The notes below the pieces were generated by a model. The model was not told the DNA's origin, did not search any database, and saw nothing but the letters and a program-made list of their open reading frames with translations. Source: Scolanthus callimorphus (lineage: Eukaryota; Cnidaria; Anthozoa; Actiniaria; Edwardsiidae). From it: a stretch of DNA of 64,000 nucleotides. Within the stretch, counting starts at the first letter, position 1, and each line of letters starts with the position of its first letter. Below are positions 1-12,090 of this stretch, piece after piece. The stretch spans positions 20,371,023-20,435,022 of the forward strand of contig CM066914.1 of the NCBI GenBank assembly GCA_033964015.1. Reading direction: 5' to 3'. A program made the translations under genes and the position numbers.

Positions 1-119
1 GAGTTAGGACTTGAATTTTAAAAGTAGCTGTCGTTCGGTACGCGAGGATACATAGGTTCCTATGATATCGTGTTCCTACGCTAGCATGCATAATAGGTAA
101 TTTGTGCAAGTACACGCAT

Positions 120-1925
120 GAAGTATATAGAGGATATTACATGGCCGCGCAGAGATTCTCCAAGCGGTCATGTAATGTTCTGTTTATTATATAAACATCA
201 ATGAAATACCAAATTCAAATTTTATTTGAGTTAGGGACCACTCATTTTTTATCAGGGAGGGGGGGCTGGTGGAAATGAGGGGGGGGGGGGGGGGGCACCC
301 AAAAAAATACGGCCTCAAAGGGGGGGGCCACCCAAAAAAATACGCCCCTAAAGGGGGGGTCACCAAAAAAATACAAGCACATAGCAGGGAAGGAACGAAA
401 AGTTTGTATTTTTTATAGCATGCTGTAGGCAAGAAAATAATCACAGTACAACTACAACTCAGTGTCTATTCAAGGCTTGGTATAAGGAACGTGTGAGGGC
501 TCCTATTTTGTGGGGAGGGTTCTAATTTTTTTCGCGTGCCTATAGGGATGGTACAAATTTTTCTTGTTCTGGAGAGGGTCGTAATTTTTTCAGCAAGATT
601 TGGACAATGAAGAGAGTGAAACAGCTACAGATAGTAGTTATTCCAGCAACTTCTCTATCATATGCATTTTTCTACTTAACTTCACCAGAAATATATAGCT
701 TAGTTGAAACATGTAACGGCGAACCATGCTGTGGATTATTCGTGGCAAGTTTATGACCATATTCATTAATGAACTCTCGCCTGCTTACCCAATCAGGTTT
801 TCTTTTCATAATATTTCATTTTTTGCTCAAATATAGTAGTGCAACAGTGGTAAGTGATAATAAGTGATAACGTCCTGCAACAACATTTTTTTCAAAATCT
901 GTTCAATTTTTTACTCTGCGAACATTTCGCAGCTTGGTACTGAAGCTGACTTCACTCAATAGTTAATAAAAATTTTGGCGCGCTTCGCGCGCATGAAGAA
1001 TAACATCTAATATGCGTTTTGAGTTTTTTGACGAGAAAAATAAGCCCTCCCTACAATGATTGTCCTGCCAGGCCGGCAATCTCTATTTTCGAAAGAAGAC
1101 CCCTTAGGTAAGCGTGAGTTCAACGTTTGCTTACAAGCATAGAAATTCGTCATTTGGGCCGCGCTTCACGCACATGGATAATAATAAGTTCGTCATTTGC
1201 GGCGCATAGTTGCGCGCATGAAAAATATAACCTAAAGGCTCAGGAGCCCTTCACTAGGAGCTTTCATCATAGTTAGCGTATTTAATTCCTGGGCTCCTGA
1301 CAGGCTTTGTTTACTATACACAAAAACGGAATGTTCATCTACCCTTTTTCTGAGGCTTGATGAAATGCGCTTATCAAAAGTTGGACGCGCTTCGCGCGCA
1401 ACGAAAGAAATATGCCCACCCAATCTTTCTGTAAAATGTCTTCTACTAGGTCAAAAAGGGGACTGGAGGGGGTTTCACGAAAAACGTTTAATAGTTCTGA
1501 GGGGGGATCGGTTCCTTAGCTTTGACAGAAGTTTATCTGCTATTACTATTAAGAAGAATGAGACTGCATCACTCGGACAAGAGTCTATCTGGCAGGGCAA
1601 GCATTTATAAGATTGGGGGGGGGGGGGCATCAGAAAAATACATTGGATTTGGGGGTGCCACCTAAAAAAATACGGACATGAAAGGGGGGGCCACCCAAAA
1701 AAATACAGGGTCCCCCCTCATTTCCACCAGCCCCCCCTCCCTGATAAAAAATGAACGGTCCCTTAAGCTTAAAAATCGAGCATTCAGCAAAGGGAAGTGT
1801 GATATTTTCACATGTGAAAATAACACTTGATATTTTCACGTGTGAAGATATCAAGTTTTCGCGCGGGAGATCACCTGGTATTTCATTGGTGTTTATATAA
1901 TAAACGTCCCATTCGTCCTCTTCCA
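120..1925. mobile_element. composite inverted-repeat element with poly-G arms
   Basis: The two ends are inverted copies of each other. The left arm (about 186-375) carries a TTTATTATATAAAC end, a TTTTTTATCAGGGAGG segment and runs of G with CACCCAAAAAAATAC units. The right arm (about 1625-1917) holds the same blocks in reverse. Positions 120-215 match the end of the MITE at 44084-44421 with its internal hairpin deleted. The interior (450-1600) holds no gene that I can recognise. It looks like a decayed non-autonomous element or two copies in opposite orientation. Confidence 0.6.
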
Positions 1926-2276
1926 AACCCACAATTTCAAACTTTTCAGCTCTAGAGAGGATGGCATTCTCTGTAACAATCCCTACAAAACACGTTTTAT
2001 TGCTACAAGCTCAGCTGCTTTTTATTACTAAAACAGGCAAACTCGTTCTTCACCGTATAGACATGCAAACGTCGTATGCTCAAGATCTTAGTTGTTATCT
2101 ATGTCTATCAAATACTATTTCATGCTACTTCCCATTACATTTGGCGTTTCGGCGCAAGAACACCAATTTTATTCAAAAATCTATCGACATATATCTATCC
2201 AAGTAATCTTTTCTCGTGTCTCGCAAGTTTTAAAGTATCATGCAAAACTATTTTGCCTATTTACCAGGCGAGGAAG

Positions 2277-5200
2277 ATGTTCCGTTGGGCGGCGCTTGTC
2301 GTACGTGTTCTGTGCAGGTTTCGTAAGATCATGGCCGAGGCGTCAGCATTCAAGGTTCGTGAGACGGCAGCGCAGAAGTCGTGGAACGCTCTCAAGCACG
2401 CTAACGACGCCAAAGAGATCCTCTTCAATATGGCCATCTTCCAGAGAGGAAAATCAGTAAGTTCTCCTGAACCAAATAACCGTCAACAACGCGTTTTTGT
2501 CAGCATAGCTATGAACATTCCAATGCAGAGAGAGCATCCATTTCCATCGGCTTATTAGAGAATGAAGTACAATGCTTCCGATTTGGTAAAATATTGTTGT
2601 CAAAATATTGTTTTTCGATGTTGTTTGGGGATTTCTACATAATTTTGCTTCTTGGTGTGAACAAGAAGAAAGGAGTGGCTGAAAGATTAGTTCGTCAACC
2701 AATCAAAACGCAAGCAATCTTGAGTGATGCAGACTGTTCTTTTAGGCTTAGCTAATTGTGTAGTCGCGAGCTTGAGAATTCCTTTATTTGACTTTACTAC
2801 GAAGAAAAGAACTCCATTGCGTTCTTGCTGTCTTGAGAAACGAGCAGTGAAATGCATGTCATTCCTAAGACCTGAACAATAGCCATGCTTATGCAAATAC
2901 CTGTAGCCATTGGTAATACAAAATTGGACAAATATATTCATTCCACAGCAATATGCCTATGTCCCCGACTGGGCGAAGAGGATTCTTAGCAAGCCGCCGA
3001 TGGAGCGGACGGAGCTTGAGTTGAGTCAGCTACATTCCATGTGCAAGGGTCTGCAGGCCTACGACAAGTTTGCGTATCGTATACAGATGGCCATGTGTCG
3101 GGCAATGGTCTACCAAAGGTAAGAGACACGACATTAAATGGGAACTTATAACTTCTTGGTTAACTTAAAATACAGGTAACTGAAAGTGCTTCTTTTGACC
3201 AGTGACTTCCAAAGAAGGCTCTTCGTTCTATCAAGTTCTTTAACCAGCGTTTCAGTCGTGGCGTTGTCGTGGATTTTAGGCTATTCTACCCCCCCCCCCC
3301 CCCCCCACCCCGACCCGCGCATGCCACTACTGTCAAATAGGTGTAAATTACTATGATAGGTTACAATGGAATTGCTACAGGACATGTTTCGGTTACAGCC
3401 AGGTGTTATGGTAAGGAGTACAAAGCCGTCTCGGTTTTCGACCGATGATCTTGATTTCCAGTTATTCTTGCAAATACGAGTTCCACGCGAATTACCTCTT
3501 CTTAATTTAGAGTTTCAATGCCCTCGTATAATTCACTACAGGTGCATCAAGTCTCAGTTATAGCCAGAAGATGTGTTATGTGAAGGAGCACGAAACCGTC
3601 TCGTCTCGGATGGTATTGAGCTGTATTGAGTTGCATTTCTTCCTACAAATACAATTGGCTTGAAATAGTTTTGAAAACACTAACAGCGATGAATCTGGAT
3701 CCAAAATGGATGCAATGTCCCAATAAAATCGAATACAAATAGAGAGAAAGGACAAAACAGACAAGATTTGTGCCGACGTTTCAGACTTCATATGAAGGAC
3801 TGAAAGTAAAGAGTCCGAAACGTCGGCACAAATCTTGTCTGTTTTGTCCTTTCTCTCTATTTGTATTTTTTTTCCCTACAAATACAAGTAACACTGACAC
3901 AGATCTTGTCCTCCTTAATTTAGAGTGGAGTACCCCCGTGTAATTCTGCGTAAGGGTCACGAGGGCATCGCGTTCTATTTCATCTTCTCGGGCTCCGTCT
4001 TCGTTAATGTGGAGGAACTGCTAAAGAAATCAGGTCACGTGATGTGGCACACGTCTGTCATTCTGCATCGAGGTGATAGCTTTGGGGTAAGAACATTCTC
4101 GTACCAAGAGCTCCCCGGCTCGTCACCTCTCGGGGAAGTCTCTGTTGACAGCCACTGACGCATGCGCGCATAGCCCAACGTTAAAAATACGCCAAACAGT
4201 GAGGGCCCTCGAATAGCTATCACCAGAGCCTCCCCCGCGAGGTGACGCACACTCTCGTGAGAGCTCTGGGTTTCACTGAAGTCATGAAATCGTTTCCCAT
4301 TTGGATGACAACTAGCGTAATCCATTCTCACATTCACAGGAATTAGCCCTGCTCCGTAAGATCAAACGGACGGCCTCGGTGGTGGTCAGGGAAGACGTAG
4401 AGATGATGGTGGTTGACAAAGACGTATTCGCTAAGACGTGTCCAAAGATTTACGACAAGGAACTCGGCGACAAGATCAACTTTTGCAAGTAAGACCGGGA
4501 ACATGGTTAACACGATCTACCGTTTGACCTCACTGCTGTGCAGGAGTTTCAACATATTCAACGTGGTTCAGACAGAAAGTCGTGACTGTACAAATGTAGG
4601 AATCTCTGGGCAGATATCGAATTCTCTCTTGATGTTTAATCCTTGCCTCTGTTTGGTCTTATTTAGTATTTACTAGATTATGCATATCTTGGTTTTCTAT
4701 CATCAGGAGCCTAAAGCTCTTTCAACCTTGGCATGATGATCTACTGAAGAATATTTGCTACGAAGCTCAAATACAAGAGGTTAGCTTGCCTTCACATGCA
4801 GCATTTGAGGCTATTCGTTGCTCTTGTGCGTTGTTCTTGGCGTATCTTGGATTACTTGATGCTTTGCAGTAGCATTTAAATATTGACATGCAGATATGGG
4901 CTGTTCCATATTATATCCGTTATACCCCATATCGAGGAAGCTGGAATTTCCACAGGGGTCGCTGTGTTTGACTCTGGTATTTCCACAGGATTTGTTGATT
5001 TTGACCCTGGAATTTCCACAGAGCCCTCCATTTTACCAAGAATTTCCACAGGGTATTCATTTGCAACTGTGGAATTTCCACAGGCCCACAAGAGAATGGG
5101 GAATTTCCACAGGGGGTGTACAGGAGACTGGAATCTCCACAGGGGCAGAGCAATTTTTGAAAATTTAGAGTTCCTCGATAGGGGTACGGCTATTTTATAG

Positions 5201-8200
5201 GACAGCCCAATATGACATCACTGACATATACTACTCTAGAAACGAAAGGTCCGACTTGGCTACCAACTGGTCGTCAATGGTGCTAGATTTTGGACTCGGC
5301 GATCTAACTTTCTATTATGTAACAATATTCACATACCAAATTCCAGGAAAAGTTTGGCGTAAGAGCATTTTACTTTTCCATGTCAAAAGTTGTGTCCATG
5401 CGTGAACAACAACAAGAAAGCAAAAACGAAAGAGACAGAAAGGACAGAGAAAAAAGGGAAAGAAAATGAACAGAAAAAAATTTGTACCTGCTGAAGATGA
5501 AGACTAAAATATTATTTTCGCGATAAAGTTTGTTCGGGCCCTAAGATCGCCGAAGATCGCAACATGAAATATAGAAAAATTCACAAGATCGCCTTGCTGT
5601 AGCTTGCGTCTATGAGGAGACTTCTATCAGGAGATAATGTTACCGATGAGATTATCGATGATTTATCTTTCAGTGGAAGTTGAACCGAATCATCGTCAAG
5701 GACAGTACAAAGGAGGTAGAGTGGATCTACGTTTGCATGCAGGTGAGCAGAAGCATTGGCGAAATAATGTTTATAGTCGTAGCCTTGTGTCAAACCTTTG
5801 TAGGCACAATAACCAGGATAACATGTGAAATTTTCGCAGTGTTCTTGGTACTTATTTTCAGTAATGTATGCAACCTTCAGACCTACGCCCCTGGAAAACC
5901 TAAGCAACGTGGTAAGGGCCTGACGTTTGACTTGAGTAAGAAACATCCAAAACGGACCCTATTTTAGGTTTCCTGTCGAAGCAAGGTTAAAGTAGAAAAC
6001 ATCTGGTAGACTAAAGTTTGATCCTAGACAAGGGATTCTACAGTCTGGATAGAGAGATAGAGCCAAAGTAGAAAGTAGCTAGATAGTCGAAAGGAAATCT
6101 TGCGTTTTCTACACTTGCCTTTGGTCGAAGTCTTTGGCCCTTGTTTTGTCAGCCAATGAGAATGCGAAGAAAAACCAAACACTCTGTTTTCTTTGGTCAC
6201 TAAACGTAAGTCGTTCTTCTCCATGAATTTGACAACGGCGAAGTCGCGTGTTACCTGAAACAGCTGTAGGCCTCTAAGTCTTCGATATGTTAACCAATGC
6301 CCTGGTTATGTTTTCGTCTGCAGGGCCAGTGCTCCGTGATAAAGCTGCTCGACCTGAAGCCGTCCCAACGCGCCTTAGGTCCAAGGCGGTTAGCATTTGG
6401 CGAGTCCTACTTTACCATGTTAGGTGCGAAGGCAGCCCGCGCTCGGACAATGAGCAGTGCAGATGCATGGAAAAGAGAATTCACCGAGAGCATCGGCGGT
6501 TATAGTTTTGCGCATCAGGAGAAGAAAGTGATGAGCTCGAAAGAGATGATGCCACGCACAGGTAAGCCCTTGGGTAATAAAGACGGCCCTGTGTCCTATT
6601 GGTCTGACAATGTTATGATCTGTTGGTTGTGTTGATCTTATACGGCATTAGCTATGATCCCCGCCAAAACTGTTGACCAATTTCTCAACATTTTAACCGT
6701 CATTCTTAAAATTTGGTTCCTTAGCAAGAGTCTCCTACCAACCACCGAAAAATGGCGTTGAAGAACAGAATCTTTGCCTGAATCAAGGTTACTTCCTCGC
6801 CTGGACAGAAGACAATCGTTAACGAGTCTGCGTACCGCGTCTTTTAAGTTAACATATTAAACAATACATTATTTTAATGCATGCAGCTAAATTTTTACGA
6901 TCAAATGTTGTTAGGAATTTTCATTCCTCCGCCAAGAGGCCCCGCTAATGTCTTGTCCGCGTTGAATGACTCATGGTCTACGATCGTTTAGGTCCGACAG
7001 CGATGACGATAACAACAGCGACCAAGACACGAGTTCGCGCGTGGGGAGCGCCAAGGAACGCATTATAGAAGTGATGGCCCTGCCTTATGCCGACATGCCA
7101 CACGCTAGGGGAGACTCGACGTATTGCGAGGTGGAGGAAGAGGATGAGAAAGACGAGAACGAAAACGAAAACGGAAAAGACAAGGCCAGACTCAGGGACG
7201 TCGCTAACTTGTTAGAGCAGCGAATGGAGTCCGATAGTTTTACATTCTCTGACTTGATGCGTCTGCAAGCGGAGACTGGGCAGTTGCATCGGGATGTGGT
7301 GTATTTGGACATCTCGAGTCTCAAGGCTGGAGATGTATTTGTGAGTATGAGTAGCTGAACAATTGAGACCATAATCAAGCGTAAGGTTCCCTCTATAAAC
7401 GCTATAAATGTTCTATAAACATTGTTCCCTTGGTCGCCATTTTGTTTTTACCCCCCGCCGAGGGGCCTGAGTCACGTTTTGAACACCACAGACAACCTGT
7501 TTTAAAAAAATGTAAGGTTCCCTCTATAAACGCTGCAGATTCGCCATGAAAATGACATCAACTAACAAACGAATGCCGGCACCTTTTCTTTTTATTTCAA
7601 ATCTTCTAGTTTGATCATAAACTATGTTTGATAAAGATTCGATAAACAAAGTTTGAAAAGAATCAGTGACACAAGTGGCCTTGAATGGAGCCCAATTGTT
7701 TCCGAAAACCAAACGAAACTAAAAATTCAAATTCCCCGCTTGCTATATGACAAGGTCAAAAACTCCAAAGTACCATGTTCAAACGGAGGCTACCAAATCT
7801 CACAGAACTACCCGAACGAGCCCGACAATATGTTGGAATATCCCGAGGGTCGCTAGGAGACAATAAGAAATTGAAAATAGAAATACCTTAGAAATACGAT
7901 ACAAAGAAGGAGACATCAATGACTATCGTTAATCCATCCGCTAAATTGCTTCTTTAGACAAGGAATTCTGCAGAAACCCATCCATGGGAAAAGCTGAATT
8001 TCCACGCGCATGGGAGGGATTGATAGCCATGGGAAATCGAAACACTTCCCATTCTTCTACCATGGGAAATTTGGTATTTCGTGGATGGGTTTCTGCAGAA
8101 ATGCCCTGTATAAGCGCACTCCATGTTTTTTGACGTAAAACAACCAACACTTTCTGGTGATGTACGACTTATGATTCACTATCGTTTCTAGGACATGAGC

Positions 8201-8723
8201 GAGATTCTGATGCCGACGGGTCGTAAGCTGATGCTTGTCAGCAAAGGTTCTATCATGCTCCGAATCAAGAGAGTGGACTTTCTACGATACGCCACCAAGA
8301 ACATGCTAAGACACGCCCGCAACATCGCCCTGGAAACTGAGTAAGTGTGAACCTACGATGCTCGGGAGAGAGCTTTTTCGTTAGCCTAAAGCGCCGTCTA
8401 CACGAGTATTTTTCCTTGACAGGGCAATCCGGGGGGGGGGACTCCCAAAACGTTTATACGGGGATGCTCGGCCCAGATTTTGGACCCCTTACCCTTCTTT
8501 ATACCAATTTCAGAGCAAAAAAAGGTACCCCTTTCTTATACCAAAGTCGAAAAAGGTACCCCTTTCTTATACCAAATTTTTAATACCAAAATTACAATTT
8601 TCCCTACTGTTTTTATACCCAGTCCAGCCTGAAAACCCTACCCCTTTCTTATACCCAGCCTGAAAACCCTACCCCTTTCTTATACCTCGGGCCGAGCATC
8701 CCCGTATAGTCCAATATAGGGAG

Positions 8724-8756
<33 letters not shown>

Positions 8757-11537
8757 GCAGGGAAACTTGACCGTGCAGACGCGCCAGCAATATTTCCATG
8801 ACAATCTTTCCTTGACAATTTTTATTTGCGCAATTCCAAACATTCCATACTGATGACGTTCTGCTTTCAAAACTGAATGTATTGACAGTGTAAGCGCACG
8901 GAGTTAGTGGAAAGTGAAGGAAACAGTCATTACCTCTCTGGCACCTTAAGACTAGTAGTTAGATTGTTATTTCTATCGTGGAAAATCGGAACAAAATGGG
9001 GCATTTGGTGAGGCAAAAAAGCTGTCTCAACAATAGTCCTTTTCACAGTTTGAACAGTTCCTCGCTTTATTTTGATTCAAATTGGAAAGTTCTAGCCTCA
9101 AGTCGAGTCACCGTTGACCAAACAATACATTGGTTGACATTGATCAAAGGTAGACTCGACTCCAGGCTAGAATTCCAATTTGAATCACAATAAAGCGAGG
9201 AACTGTGAAAAGGACTATTGTATATACCCTTTCCGGGATACGTTGTCACCCAAAAAGCCTATAAGCTTGGTGCGCTGGGGAGTATGGGTAAAGATTTATT
9301 TAAATTTCTGTAAAATATTAGAAACAAACATGCTTGGAAATGTGCTGAAATTTATCATTTCACCTGTGGTTGCGATAACTGTCTGAATTCAGATCAAACA
9401 GTAGCAGTTTAAATGCCCCCATCATCCTTTGCGCTTCAAGCTTATAGGCTTTTTGGGTGACAACGTTTCCCGGAAACGGTATATGTAAGGGTTAGAGAAT
9501 GGACGCGAGTGTTCTATGGGATATAGACCACTAATGAACAAAAATCTGCGAGCGCGTTAGCGCGAGCAGATTTTTGTTCATTAGTGGTCTATTTCCCATA
9601 GGACACGAGCGTCCATTCTCTAACTGTTTTAGAACATGACCAATGCCACGAAGAAAGTATTTTGAAAGTTTTTGTGCTAGCTTGTCATTGACATATCAAC
9701 ATCATTACAGAGCATTGTTCAGAGCCATACTTCATCCAAGGCTTTTTACAATAGTAACAATAGTAGTGTCAATCAAAGCCTTGTGTGTGTGAATGAAAAG
9801 ATCTACCGGACAAAGCGGTTCGTTTTGAGTGCTCTAATTAATTTCCAAGTGTTTGTTTTGAGACGATAGCAGTTGAAACTGGCCATACTGGAGTTGCTGA
9901 CAGGTTTCGTTCCCGAAGTCAGGTAAGAAATGAAAATATTCTATCGCAAGCTTTTGTAATGGATTCCTCGACTCCTATGGCCCAAGGAAAAGGGAGAAAC
10001 AGGAAAGCGTACATAAAATCTCGGTCTCGTTATCAGAATTCGGAAATCCGTAAAGTTTTGATCGAAGACCGGAAATTGAACTCAGAAGTCGCATTACAGC
10101 GGAACATTTGGTAAAACATACTTTTGAATTGACAATCTGTTTCTTCCCTGGGCTTTCTTATGAGAATTGCTGATGTTCGAGGCTGGCAAAATTCGAAGTT
10201 TGTTTTAGCAATTTGAGACTCAAATGTTTTTCAAATGCCTCGAGACAGCCAAGAGTTGAGTGAATCAGACAATAAACCGATGTGAAAGGTGGAAGTTTTT
10301 TCCTTAAAAATACAGTACGTTATACATGAAAAGGGAACATCAAAATGCAAAATGTTCGTGGAGAAACTTTTAGGTATTTGCTATGCTTAACTACAGAACA
10401 AAAAGCTATGTTCTTAGGGGGCTCTCGCACGCTTGCTGGCCACTTCTCTGACAAGAAAATAGCTCAAATTGCAATCCAATTCCATCGTCTCGATAACTGG
10501 TCAAAACAACCTAGAATTGCATTTGTCCAACACTTGAAAGGTTTTTCTATAAATCTGGAGGATTATTTTGATTACTACGGGAAAATATGCATGTGTTTTT
10601 GCGGTTACTATTTTACTTAACTTAAGGTTCTTAATTTTTTGCCTAATAAAACTTCGAATTCTTATAAACGTGGTTATTATAAACAAATTGCAATGTTGAA
10701 AATGTACTAATTTTGATTTGTTTATTTTGTTATAGAAAGATGTTGGAGAGAGACTTGAAATAAAGGGCTATTTTGCAAAAGATGACAATGAAGTCAATGT
10801 TTTCCTTTATTTTGCAGAGTTGGTTGTGTGTCAAGCGGCGAGGGAAGAACAGGGTGTGGTTTGTACATAGTCATTAGTATTCATGCCCATAGTCATTAGT
10901 ATTCTCTATGTTGCACCTTGGTTTTCTTTGTTCTTCTTCAGGAGAACAATGAAAATGCAAGGTGCAACCAGAGAATATTAATGACTATGAGCATGAATAC
11001 TAATGACTATGTACAAACCCCTAATTTTCCCTATTGTTCAATGCCCTCGCCGCTTGACGCTTTAGTTTCTATGGGATATAGGGGGCGCAAATGCCGGTTG
11101 CTGATTGGCTGAGTGGCATTGGTCATGTTCTAAATCCTTTTAAAACAACGATTAAAGAAGGCTCTATGATATTTCTAATGATATTTTCAAAATTTCAGCA
11201 CTTTGATTCCTTCTTTTTTTCTGTCAGCTACCCATCTGACGAGATGATATACCGGTCATACAACGAACGTTGCGCGTGGGACGGCTACAAGCGAACCCGT
11301 ATAAACACAATCATGAAAGACGTACGGACTGTCTGCAACAGGCATCAGGGTCAGCCGCGCATGGCACAGACTAGAAAGCCGCTGGTTAGTGTTAAAGGGT
11401 TGGGTCGCAGTCAAATAGAAGAACGCGAGAGGTTGGGCAAGCTTGACAAATACCTGGACTTTGTGTATGGCCCAAACAAGGCGGATGATAAAAAGGTGTA
11501 TAAAGACCATTGTGCAAATATTTTGAAAAGAAGTTAA
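2277..11537 (+). CDS. CNBD2: CNBD2-like cyclic nucleotide-binding domain protein
   Basis: Predicted coding exons: 2277-2456, 2949-3118, 3924-4086, 4340-4488, 4707-4779, 5674-5742, 6324-6561, 6992-7340, 8192-8340 and 11228-11537 (stop TAA), about 616 codons. The N-terminal exon is basic and hydrophobic (MFRWAALVVRVLCRFRKI), as in CNBD2. Exons 3-4 encode a cNMP-binding fold with RKGHEGIAFYFIFSG, then GDSFG/ELALL, which resembles the phosphate-binding cassette; a second half-domain follows (VKDSTKEVEWIYV, then GESYF). The long exon at 6992 is very acidic, and the C-terminus is basic. All junctions agree in phase except 6561/6992: the first leaves one base, the second needs two. A small exon may be missing, or there is an indel; a candidate at 6725-6787 does not fix the phase. 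The start at 2277 is the first ATG after a plausible acceptor at 2267; an upstream exon is possible. CNBD2 acts in male germ cells in mammals; cyclic-nucleotide binding here is inferred. Confidence 0.75.
3395..3720 (+). repeat. degenerate duplicates of an exon boundary
   Basis: Inside the second CNBD2 intron, 3494-3542 resembles the acceptor and first codons of the real exon at 3911-3957; both contain CTTAATTTAGAG followed by a CCCTCGTATAATTC-like stretch. Positions 3398-3440 and 3560-3605 also match one another (GTGTTATG, AGGAG, AAGCCGTCTCG / AAACCGTCTCG). These look like two or three decayed partial tandem copies of the exon region. Confidence 0.5.
3731..3869. mobile_element. foldback MITE, ~139 bp
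   Basis: A left arm beginning GAATACAAATAGAGAGAAAG is repeated in reverse complement up to 3868. The arms are about 50 bp, nearly perfect, around a ~30-bp loop. It sits in a CNBD2 intron just before the exon at 3924. Confidence 0.8.
4094..4272. mobile_element. MULE-like MITE next to a splice donor
   Basis: Begins CATTCTCGTACC, seven bases after the intron GT at 4087, and contains CAGAGCTC-type arms (GAGCTCCCCGGCTCG near 4109; GAGCTCTGGG near 4261). The same family lies intact at 33258-33475 with a 9-bp target duplication. The right terminus here has decayed. The element makes up most of the 253-bp intron. Confidence 0.7.
4941..5146 (+). promoter_or_regulatory. cluster of seven kappaB-like 12-mers
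   Basis: Seven copies of a GGAATTTCCACAGG-like word occur in 206 bp (about 4943, 4976, 5009, 5041, 5071, 5098 and 5130), with 27-33 bp of unrelated sequence between them. The best copy, GGGGAATTTCC, fits the Rel/NF-kappaB consensus GGGRNNYYCC. Only the word is conserved, not the spacers. It lies in the CNBD2-like intron 4780-5673. Function as an enhancer is inference; it could also be a decayed minisatellite. Confidence 0.45.
8392..8787. mobile_element. foldback element with ~29-base poly-C
   Basis: TATACGGGGATGCTCGG (about 8455) returns inverted at 8691-8707, and outer arms (GTCTACACG... / ...GTGCAGACGCGCC) bound the unit. A G10 run at 8431 faces a C run of about 29 at 8726-8754. Inside are direct repeats of AAAGGTACCCCTTTCTTATA. 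It lies in the last CNBD2 intron. Confidence 0.7.
9031..9220. mobile_element. foldback element, 190 bp
   Basis: CAATAGTCCTTTTCACAGTT is inverted at 9201-9220; arms of about 75 bp. Last CNBD2 intron. Confidence 0.75.
9222..9486. mobile_element. TIR element, ~265 bp
   Basis: Terminal arms of about 46 bp (TACCCTTTCCGGGATACGTT near 9225; its inverse near 9464-9484) share GTCACCCAAAAAGCC. Directly adjoins the foldbacks on both sides. Confidence 0.7.
9491..9624. mobile_element. foldback element, 134 bp
   Basis: GTTAGAGAATGGACGCGAG is inverted at the right end; the inner arm ATAGACCACTAATGAACAAA pairs with TTTGTTCATTAGTGGTCTAT around a short GC-rich loop. A related word, CATGACCAATGCCAC (9636), reappears inverted at 11113, so 9627-11134 may be one larger unit with ~22-bp TIRs. 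Confidence 0.75.
9660..10829. other. intron interior, no gene recognised
   Basis: This part of the last CNBD2 intron has no exon-like segment. An open stretch at 10345-10620 (91 codons) has no family resemblance that I recognise and no flanking splice signals. It may be the interior of the TIR unit at 9627-11134. Confidence 0.4.
10830..11058. mobile_element. foldback element, ~229 bp
   Basis: GTCAAGCGGCGAGGG at the left end is inverted at 11043-11058, and GTTTGTACATAGTCATTAGT (10859) pairs with its inverse near 11000-11019. It ends about 170 bp before the last CNBD2 exon. Confidence 0.75.
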
Positions 11538-11824
11538 AATGTTGATTTCATGTATACATGGCTCTCGATCATAATCGACAAGCGACGTCCGACATTCGCC
11601 AGAATGACCAGGCAAAGCAGAAAGAAGCAATGAGCCAATCACGTTTTTGGTTCTTAAACAAATAAGAATACTTTTTGGTAGCTTGGTCAACTTTTATACC
11701 ATAAATCCCAGCATCAGGCTTTCGCTTTTCAACATGAGCAAAACCCGCATGTTGCTTGGCCTCGTTTCCATGCTGAATAAATCGGCTGAAAAATTCAAGA
11801 TGGCGCCTGTGTGACAAAGGCGAA

Positions 11825-12060
11825 TTGTGCGGCCACGTGTTTTGCCACGATCAACCTGCCACACAAGTCCTCCTCCGGGAGCCCGAGGCGAGACGCAAAG
11901 TCAGCCGTCCCTGTGTCACCCTTTTAAGGGACTCCAATGGGAGACAGTGGCTAAAGGAGGCAGCCATGCTCGAACGACAGGCTTTGGAGAAGATATTGTA
12001 TCCCGGATCATATCAGGTCACTGCCTGCCGGATGACAAATGATGATGATGATTGGTGATT
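11825..12060 (+). repeat. possible LINE 3'-end remnant
   Basis: An open stretch on + (11825-12058) ends in a short GAT/ATG trinucleotide run. Basic residues, a TLLRD-like motif and the trinucleotide tail resemble the 3' end of a CR1/L2-type retrotransposon ORF. It is too short to classify firmly. Confidence 0.25.
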
Positions 12061-12090
12061 GGCTCTTTGGTCATTGGTCTTTAGTTGACA

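Noticed and set aside
3366..3410. Extra CNBD2 exon (ACAG|GACATG...ATG|GTAAGG)
   Set aside because: Including it creates an in-frame stop at the next junction; joining 3118 directly to 3924 keeps phase and homology.
10345..10620. 91-codon ORF in the last CNBD2 intron as a transposase fragment
   Set aside because: No catalytic motif or similarity that I can recognise.
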